18,982 nucleotides of DNA. It comes from JADHUC01 sp964617665 (GTDB taxonomy: Bacteria; Planctomycetota; Planctomycetia; Pirellulales; Pirellulaceae). Where the stretch lies: positions 1 through 18,982 of the forward strand of contig CAZUAH010000255.1 of NCBI GenBank assembly GCA_964617665.1, read 5' to 3'. The notes under the pieces are model-generated. The model was not told the DNA's origin, did no database searches, and saw only the letters and a list, made by a program, of their open reading frames with translations. Every line of letters begins with the position of its first letter. Within the stretch, counting starts at the first letter, position 1. Shown piece by piece: positions 7,469 to 15,200 of this stretch. The position numbers were made by a program, and so were the translations under genes.

Positions 7469-9208
7469 ATGTCGTGTGTAGAAACACTCGTAATCTTCCT
7501 GATACTTCTGGCCGCACCACAGGCTGACAAACTGGAAGTCGACATCCAGCGCGACGTGGCCGTGCCCATGCGCGACGGCACGATCCTTCGCGCGGATGTC
7601 TACCGACCGAAAACCGGAGGACCTTACCCGGTGCTGGTGCGTCGCACGCCTTATGGCAAAGGCGGCGGCGCCAAACGTTACGCGCAAGCCGGATACATCG
7701 CTGTGGTGCAGGACACGCGCGGGCGCTATGCGTCGGACGGGATGTGGGAATCGTTCATCCGTATGAAGACGCGCGAGGGCGAAGACGGCTATGACACGGT
7801 GGAATGGGCAGCGAAACTGCCGGGGTCGACGGGCAAGGTCGGTACGTTTGGCGGCTCGTACAATGGACTCGTACAATGGCAACTGGCCCCGCTCGGGCCG
7901 CCGTCGCTGGTTGCCATGTCCGCGCACAGTATTCCCGCACGATACACCGACCTGGAAGGCCCCGGCACGATCCGCCCCGGCCGGCGTTTGCATTGGTGGA
8001 TTGTTTCGATGGCCCCGGACATGCGCCGCCGCGCGAACCGGCCCGGCACGAAGACCCGAGCTGCTTCGCAGAAGTTGTGGGTTGACGGGGCCTCGAAGAA
8101 ATGGTTCGACTTCTTGCCGTGGCTCGAATTGCCACGGGAGGTGTTCGAGGACGAGACCGAATACGTCCGTCATTGGCTCAAGAACCCCCACCTCGATCCG
8201 TGGCGACTACATGAAGGATGCAAGCAGATCACCGTACCAAACTTGAACGTCGTCGGATGGCACGACCACTGCAACGGCGACATGCTGCTGGATCGGACAA
8301 TGTTCGCCCAGGCGGCCACAGAAACCGCTCGCAAAGGAACGCGTTTGATCATCGGTCCCTGGTCTCACGCCGGTCGCGGATCGCGTAATCGGTTTGGCAA
8401 TATCGACTTTGGCCCCAATGCCAAGCTCGACGTAGCCGCCCTGGAAATCCGCTGGTTCGACTACTGGCTGAAAGGGAAGGACAACGGCATCGACAAGACG
8501 GCCCCGGTGCGGATTTTCGTCATGGGCGACAACCAATGGCGAGACGAACAGCAGTGGCCGCTGGAACGAGCCGAACCCAAAATGCTGTATCTAGCCGGCG
8601 GCGGCCACGCGAATACTCCGGGCGGCGACGGGAAGCTTGTCGAGGCCGAGCCGGACGAGGCTGGCAGCGACAACTACGCATACGATCCGACCAAACCCGT
8701 TCCCTCGCTTCACGGGCCGGCGTTGTTCACCATTCCGACCGATCAGCGGCCTCTGGCCGACCGTCAAGACATCCTTGTGTACCAGTCAGAGCCGCTGACC
8801 GAGCGGTTGGAAGTGACGGGCAACCCGACGGTCGAACTGTTCGCCGCATCATCGGCTCCGGACACCGATTGGTTCTCGCGTCTGATCGACGTGGCTCCCG
8901 ACGGATTGGCTCGCGAAGTGTCTCTCGGCATGGTACGTGCGCGATATCGGAACGGCCTGGATGAACCGGAACTGATTTCGCCTGGCGAGGTGGTCAAATA
9001 CACGATCAGAATGTACCCCACGTCCAACGCCTTCTTGCCCGGCCATCGCATTCGCCTGGACATCACCAGCAGCGACTTTCCCAACTACGACCGCAACCAC
9101 AATACGGCTGCGGATCAAAACGCCGATGCAACACTGGTCACGGCCGAACAAACCGTCCACCACGGAGGCGCGCGTGCGACTAGGGTTCTTCTGCCCGTGA
9201 TTGAGTAG
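7469..9208 (+). CDS. CocE/NonD family alpha/beta hydrolase (X-Pro dipeptidyl-peptidase S15 type)
   Basis: 579 residues beginning 2 nt after the previous stop; CAGGAG at 7455-7460 lies 8 nt before the ATG, so it is almost certainly co-transcribed with it. A short hydrophobic start (LVIFLILLAAPQA) looks like a signal peptide. The catalytic domain (PF02129) opens with VPMRDGTILRADVYRP and shows nucleophile Ser130 in GGSYNG, Asp266 in VGWHDH and His300 in GPWSHAG. A C-terminal jelly-roll domain (PF08530) follows from about residue 360, with LFAASSAPDTDWFSRLIDV and a closing LPGHRIRLDITSSDFPNYDRN. The family hydrolyses ester or amide bonds, including cocaine esterase, glutaryl-acylase and Xaa-Pro peptidase activities; the substrate cannot be read from sequence. 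The full catalytic triad and normal length indicate an active enzyme. Confidence 0.93.
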   Translation: MSCVETLVIFLILLAAPQADKLEVDIQRDVAVPMRDGTILRADVYRPKTGGPYPVLVRRTPYGKGGGAKRYAQAGYIAVVQDTRGRYASDGMWESFIRMKTREGEDGYDTVEWAAKLPGSTGKVGTFGGSYNGLVQWQLAPLGPPSLVAMSAHSIPARYTDLEGPGTIRPGRRLHWWIVSMAPDMRRRANRPGTKTRAASQKLWVDGASKKWFDFLPWLELPREVFEDETEYVRHWLKNPHLDPWRLHEGCKQITVPNLNVVGWHDHCNGDMLLDRTMFAQAATETARKGTRLIIGPWSHAGRGSRNRFGNIDFGPNAKLDVAALEIRWFDYWLKGKDNGIDKTAPVRIFVMGDNQWRDEQQWPLERAEPKMLYLAGGGHANTPGGDGKLVEAEPDEAGSDNYAYDPTKPVPSLHGPALFTIPTDQRPLADRQDILVYQSEPLTERLEVTGNPTVELFAASSAPDTDWFSRLIDVAPDGLAREVSLGMVRARYRNGLDEPELISPGEVVKYTIRMYPTSNAFLPGHRIRLDITSSDFPNYDRNHNTAADQNADATLVTAEQTVHHGGARATRVLLPVIE

Positions 9209-9262
9209 TTCGCGTCGATTCCACTTGATGAAGAAATCGAAAACGGGCTGCGCTAGAAGGCA

Positions 9263-9356
9263 TTTCAGAACTCGTTCTTGGGAGGGCGAAGCTCCTGCTG
9301 AGCCGTATTCTTCAACGGTTTCGGCTCGGCGGGAGCCCGCCCTCCCGGTTCTGAAA
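9263..9356. repeat. Palindromic interspersed repeat (complete copy)
   Basis: Outer arms TTTCAGAAC (9263-9271) and GTTCTGAAA (9348-9356) are perfectly complementary. Inner arms GGGAGGGCGAAGCTCCTG... (from 9280) and ...GGGAGCCCGCCCTCCC (ending 9346) pair over about 25 nt with a few mismatches around a 16-nt loop. This is the same family as the copy at 1758-1824. It starts 54 nt after the CocE stop codon, so it would form a strong hairpin in the mRNA 3' end, but there is no following T-run typical of an intrinsic terminator. Confidence 0.85.
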
Positions 9357-9516
9357 CCGCTGCCAATAAATGTGCAGCGATGGCGTTGTCTGTTGACTGA
9401 CATTGGCACATGGCCGATACCAAACACGTCACTTCTGGGGTAGGATTTGATCATTGTCGGCGACGCCGCGGGCGTTTGTAGGTTCACTCTTCTCGAATCC
9501 AGATGGCGGGTGCCAG

Positions 9517-9524
9517 AAGGGAGG
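9517..9524 (+). promoter_or_regulatory. Ribosome binding site fixing the start of the coiled-coil gene
   Basis: AAGGGAGG lies 6 nt before ATG 9531. It decides between this start and the upstream in-frame codon at 9447, which has no comparable site and would bury the signal peptide 28 residues into the protein. Confidence 0.7.
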
Positions 9525-9530
9525 TTGAGG

Positions 9531-10805
9531 ATGTGTGCGATGCGATGGTCGACGGTGGCTTTGGCCGTGGCGTATTGGATGGCGGCGACGGAGTGCGTGC
9601 ACGGCGGGGACCCAGACGCGCTACGCCGCGCGGTGACGAGGTATTTTGATAGTGTCGAATCGGTAAAGGCTGGCAAAGCCTCGCCAGACGAACGCCAAGT
9701 CGAGGCGCGCGAGCAAAAGTTGGATGAACTCGCGCGAGGCGATCCGCGTGTTGCGGTCGCGAAAATGCTCGGAGCGATACGGCTGGGGCAGTTCTTCACA
9801 GCCAACAAGCAATTTGAGACGCTGCCTCGAGACTATCGCCGCAGTCCTCTGGTGCTGAAGGCCAAAATCTGGTCGTCGATCGGAGCAAAGGATGATGTCG
9901 GAGCACAGCGAGAGATGGTGCTGCTTATCCATTGGACCGGAGCGGACAAGGAGGCCGTGGACGAAAAGGCCAAGCAGGCCGCCGAATTTGTCGGCGAGGC
10001 ATACGGATATCTGGCCGGTCCAGCCAAACGACCGCAGGCCGATCGTGAAAAGCACATCGAGGGTCGTCTTGCACAGACCTATCGGCCGGCTTTCCGTGGA
10101 GGCCGGCAGAAGGCTCTGAAGCAATTCGCGACGCTTGGACAACGCCAGCTTGAAGCCCGCAAGAAGGCCATGGTGGCCGAACGGAAACGGCGAGAACAAG
10201 AGCTCGCCGACATAGCCCCCAAGAGCTTGCAACTAACCAAACAGCTTGAACCGATGCAGGCGAGTTTGGAACAGCTCGAAGCGGCATTGAACGCTGAGCT
10301 GGTCAAGCAAGTTGCCCGAAGTGGCTTGCTCACGAGACGGCTGCACGACAACGATCAAGCGATCGCGAGGCTAGGTGAGCAGATTCCTCGCTTGAAGGAA
10401 CGCATCAGAGAATTGCTCGCGCTGGCCAACGACACGAGTATCCCGCCGGAAGAGCAAGCGAAGCTGCGCGCCCAGGCAGCCGCACTGGAAGTCGACTTGA
10501 GGCGCATCGAGACGGAATTAGCCTCACGCCAGACTGACCGCCAAGCGATACAGGCCGAACGGGATGCCTTGGATCTTGAGATCGCCATGGTTCGCTCGCG
10601 CGCCGATCCCGAGCGCAAGATGGTCAACGAGTTGCGTGCGCAGCTTGACGTTCTTAAGCAACGCGCAAAGGAACTCCGCACGTCCCCGATAACTGGCAAC
10701 TCGCCCGAGGTCGTCGCGCTGGTCGAACAGGCCACGTCCCTGGAAACGTATCTACCGGGTTTCTGGGATTCAGCCAAAGAAACGGTCCTGAAGTCTTTCG
10801 ACTGA
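9531..10805 (+). CDS. Exported coiled-coil protein of unknown function
   Basis: 424 residues from ATG 9531. The first ~27 residues are a signal peptide (RWSTVALAVAYWMAATECVHGG). Residues ~30-180 are helical and repeat-like, with regularly spaced hydrophobics (RVAVAKMLGAIRLGQFFTAN, YRRSPLVLKAKIWSSIGAKD) suggesting TPR-like helical hairpins, though no repeat is clear enough to name. Residues ~205-390 form a long charged coiled coil (ARKKAMVAERKRREQELADI; LKERIRELLA; LRRIETELASRQTDRQAIQA), rich in Glu, Arg, Gln and Ala, with a break at DTSIPPEEQ. No catalytic motif is visible. A structural or scaffolding role in the periplasm is a guess. It is transcribed towards the ThuA-domain gene, with a palindromic repeat between them. 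Confidence 0.75.
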   Translation: MCAMRWSTVALAVAYWMAATECVHGGDPDALRRAVTRYFDSVESVKAGKASPDERQVEAREQKLDELARGDPRVAVAKMLGAIRLGQFFTANKQFETLPRDYRRSPLVLKAKIWSSIGAKDDVGAQREMVLLIHWTGADKEAVDEKAKQAAEFVGEAYGYLAGPAKRPQADREKHIEGRLAQTYRPAFRGGRQKALKQFATLGQRQLEARKKAMVAERKRREQELADIAPKSLQLTKQLEPMQASLEQLEAALNAELVKQVARSGLLTRRLHDNDQAIARLGEQIPRLKERIRELLALANDTSIPPEEQAKLRAQAAALEVDLRRIETELASRQTDRQAIQAERDALDLEIAMVRSRADPERKMVNELRAQLDVLKQRAKELRTSPITGNSPEVVALVEQATSLETYLPGFWDSAKETVLKSFD

Positions 10806-10866
10806 ATCAGTCCGAGTCAAGCAGCGAGGTGGCGGAACGACATTTGTCAGGTAGATTGAGGCCAGA

Positions 10867-10940
10867 GTGGCCGGGGTTGGAGGGCGCAAGCTCGAAACCC
10901 CGGGGCTTCCCTCGCTGACGCTCGGTCCAGCCCCGGCCAC
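10867..10940. repeat. Palindromic interspersed repeat between convergent genes
   Basis: End arms GTGGCCGGGG (10867-10876) and CCCCGGCCAC (10931-10940) are perfectly complementary, with an inner GC-rich segment containing AACCCCGGGGCTT (10896-10908) and CTCGCTGACGCTCGG. It lies 61 nt after the coiled-coil gene's stop and 40 nt beyond the ThuA gene's stop, so it could form the 3' structure of both convergent transcripts. The sequence differs from the other repeat families in the window. Confidence 0.8.
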
Positions 10941-10980
10941 CCGATCTGAACATTGATCGATAGACGCCCCGCTGTTGGCA

Positions 10981-11862
10981 CTAGTTGCGCAATACCGGTG
11001 CATCGGGGCCAGGGAAGTCTTCCGGGACTTTCTGGGTGACTTTTCCGGTGGCTGCCCATTCGGTTCCACGTAAAAACGTGGCGATAAAAGCCACACTGCG
11101 GCACTGTTCGCCGGCGTGTCCAATCGCCGTGTGGAAGACGCGGCCGTCGCCGAAGGCGATTGTCATGAGCATCGGTTCGTGTTCGCCGCTGCCGCGTTTC
11201 GCTTTGTCGGAAAACGCAGTCGCAAGAATCTTGACGTTCTTGGCCGGTCCACGAAGCCAGCTATACAACTCGTCGTTGTAGTGCATGAACGCCGGAGGCA
11301 GGCCCTTGGTAATGGGATGGTCCGGGTCGCGTACGACAATTTGGAAATCATGGCGAGGCCCATGTCCGCCGCCACGGCCAGGCGAGTTGTCAAGCACCGC
11401 CTTACCGTCACGCCAGCGGAGATACGGACCGCTCGTCTCGTTGCGGCCGCCCCAACCGCCGATCGCGATCATCTCGTTGTACTCTTTCCACTTGGGAAAA
11501 GCGTTGTTGGCCGCGTGATAGATGACCAGTCCGCCGCCGCCGGAAACGTAATCGACCAACGCCTGCTTCGTCTCATCAGGCCATTCATCGCCCGTATAGT
11601 TACTGACCACAACGTCATAGCCCGCGAACTTAGGTTTGAAGCCACTCATATCGTTTTTCTTCGGCGGCGAAGTAGCCACGTCGACAGTGAACAACTCCGT
11701 TTCCTCCAACTGTTGCTTCAGGATCGGCGTCGTCTCTTGCCAATTGTGGTTATTCTGCCCATCAACGATCAGCGCCTTCATCGGCTGCGCCGCCGAAGCG
11801 CAGGCCCCCAGCGAAGCGCAAACGATGAAGAAAAACGTCGCCAGCCAGCATCTCGATGTCAT
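10981..11862 (-). CDS. ThuA-like domain protein, exported
   Basis: 293 residues. GAGAGGGA lies about 7 nt before ATG 11862. A signal peptide (WLATFFFIVCASLGACASA) ends near residue 25. The mature protein matches the ThuA-like fold (PF06283, a class I glutamine amidotransferase-like flavodoxin fold): KALIVDGQNNHNWQETTPIL at the first strand, YDVVVSNYTGDEW, LVDYVSGGGGLVIYHAANNA at the elbow region, then HGPRHDFQIVVRDPDHPITK and MHYNDELYSWLRGP. The usual amidotransferase Cys is replaced by HAA, as is normal for ThuA proteins. ThuA was named from trehalose utilisation in rhizobia, but planctomycetes carry many secreted paralogues whose roles in sugar metabolism are not defined. It is likely transcribed alone, convergent with the coiled-coil gene. 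Confidence 0.9.
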   Translation of the reverse strand: MTSRCWLATFFFIVCASLGACASAAQPMKALIVDGQNNHNWQETTPILKQQLEETELFTVDVATSPPKKNDMSGFKPKFAGYDVVVSNYTGDEWPDETKQALVDYVSGGGGLVIYHAANNAFPKWKEYNEMIAIGGWGGRNETSGPYLRWRDGKAVLDNSPGRGGGHGPRHDFQIVVRDPDHPITKGLPPAFMHYNDELYSWLRGPAKNVKILATAFSDKAKRGSGEHEPMLMTIAFGDGRVFHTAIGHAGEQCRSVAFIATFLRGTEWAATGKVTQKVPEDFPGPDAPVLRN

Positions 11863-12277
11863 GGAATAGTCCCTCTCGTTGTTGTTGCCGGATGTTTTGC
11901 TCCGAAGAATCGCAAGATAACGCAGTCTGCCAGTCTAACACCGAGCTGGATTGATTGGAACACGCGGGACTTCATCAAGCCGCTGTAACGGTGAAGACGG
12001 ACATCACTAACGTGGCTCTTGGCTGTTCCCCGTTTCATATACCGGTCCCGGTCGACGAAAGATGTGCCAATCCTCCCCAGCCGTAGTATACCTGCGCCAT
12101 GCCGAGATGAACTGCCGTTTCGACTTGATAAGAAGCTGCCCGATGTGATACGTTCCGTCACGACGGTTTTTTGCCCAGGACTCGATTCTGGTCGCCGCAG
12201 GCATGTAGCCCTCGATCCGCACGCCCCTGATGGAACCCAATCAAAACGCTTCGGCATGAATAGAAGGCGTAAACAGG
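11863..12277. other. Divergent intergenic region between ThuA and the helicase fusion
   Basis: About 415 bases that should contain the promoters of both flanking genes. A short stem CCGTCACGACGG followed by six T lies at 12155-12172 on the plus strand; with 4-5 bp it is too weak to call a terminator. A minus-strand open stretch at 12007-12240 has some coding character and is listed separately. No tRNA, repeat or clear promoter was found. Confidence 0.5.
12007..12240 (-). CDS. Possible small protein or gene remnant
   Basis: A 77-codon open stretch opens with TTG at 12240 (an in-frame stop lies directly before it); the first ATG is at 12204. The peptide (ESWAKNRRDGTYHIGQLLIK, then FISAWRRYTTAGEDWHIF) has G/C-rich third positions and an amino-acid mix like a real soluble protein. 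I recognise no family and see no good ribosome binding site. It could be a genuine small gene divergent from the helicase, the 3' remnant of a lost gene, or chance. Confidence 0.25.
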   Translation of the reverse strand: MGSIRGVRIEGYMPAATRIESWAKNRRDGTYHIGQLLIKSKRQFISAWRRYTTAGEDWHIFRRPGPVYETGNSQEPR

Positions 12278-15200
12278 ATGGAACGCCAAGAGTTTCTCGC
12301 ACAATGCGTGTTTGTCGATTTGGAAGTCGACGCCAAGCTTCGTTTGCGCCACTTGGGGGCCGTTTGCGGCAATGAGGAATATGAACAGGCAGGCCGGGGC
12401 TTGGACGCTCAACGCTCCCTGCGTAACCTGGACGACTTCGTCCGCAAAAGACACGCTAGGTATGTGGCCGGACATAACCTGCTTCAACACGACTGGCCGG
12501 TGATTCGTCAAATCGTGCCTCGCCTACCGCTGCTCCGCTTGCCGGTAGTCGACACTCTGTTCCTGTCCCCACTGGCCTTTCCGCAGAATCCCTACCACGC
12601 ACTGGTCAAGGATTACAAGCTGGTCCGTACCGCGTTAAACGACCCCGTAGCCGACGCCCGATTGTCGGCCAGGTTGTTTTGCGACGAATGGGACGCCTTT
12701 GCGAATACCCAGGAGTCGCAGCGGGGAGAAGCTCTGTCGCTGCTGAGGTTCTGCTTCGGACAGGATGTTGATTCGCCTGAGGGGCGGGTAAACACCGCGG
12801 GTATCGTGCAGTTTTTCGATCACACTGGCGCGCAGGACATTGACGCAGACCGGGCCATGGAGATTTTCGTCAGGCATCATGCGGAACGTGCCTGCCGGAC
12901 GGCGCTGACAGAACTGGCCGCCCATCCGCCCGCGGGACGCGAGCGAATCGCTCTGGCGTATGCCGCCGCTTGGTTGCCCGTGGCTGGCGGAAACTCGGTC
13001 CTGCCGCCATGGGTTCGGCTGGCCTTTCCCGAAGTTGTGACTTTGATCCAGCGCCTGCGCGAGCAACCGTGCAAGGATTCGGATTGCGAATACTGCCATC
13101 GAGTTCATAACCCGGACGGCCGTTTGAAGCGTTATTTCGGCTTCGACAGTTTCCGGGAGGAACCGCGACATGAGGACGGCACCAGCCTACAAAGAGCCAT
13201 CGTGCGCAGAGGAATGGGCAATCAGCCACTACTGGCCATCCTGCCCACGGGCGGCGGCAAGTCTTTGTGCTATCAACTGCCGGCCATCGTCCGCAACTAC
13301 CGCCGCGGCGTGTTGACCATTGTCATATCCCCCCTGCAGGCCTTGATGAAGGATCAAGTCGACAACTTTGCCGCTAAGACGAGCAGCGGGTCGGCCGCGG
13401 CATTGAGCGGAATGCTGACTCCGCCTGAACGCGGCCAAGTACTGGAACAGGTACGGAAGGGCGATGTTGGCCTGCTGTACATCTCGCCGGAACAGTTGCG
13501 AAACAAATCGACCATCGACGCAATCCAGCAGCGGGAGATTGGCTGTTGGGTGTTTGATGAAGCCCACTGTCTGTCCAAATGGGGGCACGATTTTCGGCCC
13601 GATTACCTGTATGCCGCTCGCTTCATCCGTCAATTGGCTGAAAGGCAAAGAAGAGACACGCCGCCGCCCGTGGCCTGCTTCACCGCCACTGCCAAACAGG
13701 ATGTGATGGAAGAGATTGTCGAGCACTTTCGCAACGAACTGGGCCAACATCTGGAAGTTTTCCATGGCGGCATCGAACGAAAGAATCTCAAGTTCGAGGT
13801 CCAGACGACCGGCGACGCCGAGAAGTTTGCGCGCATTCACGAATTGCTGGCCGAGCGTCTGGACGACACTGGCTGCGCCGTGGTCTATACCGCCACCCGC
13901 AAGACATCGGAACGTTTGGCGGAATACCTGGAACGACAAGGCTGGGACGCCCAGGCCTTTCACGCAGGTTTGAAGCCTTCGGAGAAACGCGAGATCCAGG
14001 ACCAGTTCGTGGGCGGTCAGTTGCGGGTGATCTGTGCCACGAACGCCTTCGGAATGGGGATCGACAAGGACGATGTGCGAATGGTGGTGCATGCCGACAT
14101 GCCCGGCTCGCTGGAAAACTACCTGCAGGAGGCAGGCCGAGCGGGGCGCGACCATCAACCGGCTCAGTGCGTCTTGTTATACGGCGAAGAAGATGTGGAG
14201 ACCCAGTTCGCCTTGTCGGCAATCTCTCAACTGACGCCACGGGACATCGCGCAGATTCTGCGCGGCCTGCGGCGAGCGAAACGGAGAAGCGAAGTCCTGG
14301 TGATCACCTCCGGCGAACTGTTGCGGGACGAGGATGTAGACACCTCGTTCGATAGCGACGAGACAATGGCCGACACCAAAGTGAAAACGGCTGTGGCTTG
14401 GCTGGAACGAGCTGGCTTCCTGGAGCGGAATCACAACGCCACGTTCGTTTTTCAGGGCAAGCCGCAAGTTCAATCGGTCGAAGAGACCGAAGAACGCGTG
14501 GCTAGTATGGCCTTGACGCCGATCGAGAAACGGCAGTGGCTGGAGATTCTGTCTGCGTTGATGAACGCCGACGGCCCGGAAGGTATCAGTGCCGACCGCT
14601 TGGCCGAATTACCCTCGTTTCGAGAAACGACCGGCCAAACGGCAACCCGTGGCATGGAGACCCAGACGGATACTCAGCGCGTACTGCGGACCCTGGAGAA
14701 AATGGCTGACAAGGGACTGGTCCAGAAAGGCATCCTGCTGTCCGCCTATGTCCGACACAAGGTCGCCGACGGTTCGCGGGATCGACTCAAAAAGGCCGAG
14801 CGAGTCGAATCAGCGTTATTGGAGGTCATGCAAGAACAAGAGCCGGATGCTGCCGGCGGTGGGTGGCTCACGCTATCGCTACGACGATTGAATCAGGCGT
14901 TGGTGGACCGCGGATCGGACTCCAGTCCCGACATGATTCGCAACTTACTGACCAGTCTGAGCATGGACGGTCGCGGTTTTGCTGGCAAGCAGTCCAGCCT
15001 GGATTTCCGACACTCCCACGGCGACGTGTACCGCGTGAACTTGCATCGCGACTGGTCGACGTTGATCAAGACGTCCGAGTTGCGAAAGAATGTGGCCGCA
15101 GTGGTGCTGGACACGATCTTGGGCAAGGTGCCCAAGGACGCGGCCGCTTCTGCGGACCTGCTGGTTGAATTCTCGTGCGAGGATCTGACGCAGGCTGTCC

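Larger units (their letters stand above)
9209..9530. other. Intergenic region with a palindromic repeat
   Basis: About 320 bases between the CocE gene and the coiled-coil gene. The first half holds the palindromic repeat at 9263-9356. The second half (9357-9530) should hold the promoter and leader of the next gene, but I see no clear promoter motif. The frame of the next gene is open upstream to 9447, but this leader lacks coding character and precedes a good ribosome binding site and signal peptide. Confidence 0.5.

Noticed and set aside
8849..9808. Minus-strand open frame of 319 codons
   Set aside because: It crosses the CocE 3' end, the palindromic repeat and the start of the coiled-coil gene; its only recognisable peptide (SAGASPSQ) is translated repeat.
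11116..11988. Plus-strand open frame of 290 codons
   Set aside because: Antisense to the ThuA-domain gene, which has clear family motifs, a signal peptide and a ribosome binding site.
12155..12172. Short stem CCGTCACGACGG followed by six T, possible terminator or attenuator
   Set aside because: The stem is only 4-5 bp with a tiny loop, and no plus-strand gene ends upstream, so a terminator call is not supported.
13229..14158. Minus-strand open frame of 309 codons
   Set aside because: Antisense to the RecQ core of the fusion helicase; no independent coding signal. The same applies to a 304-codon minus frame at 16304-17218.
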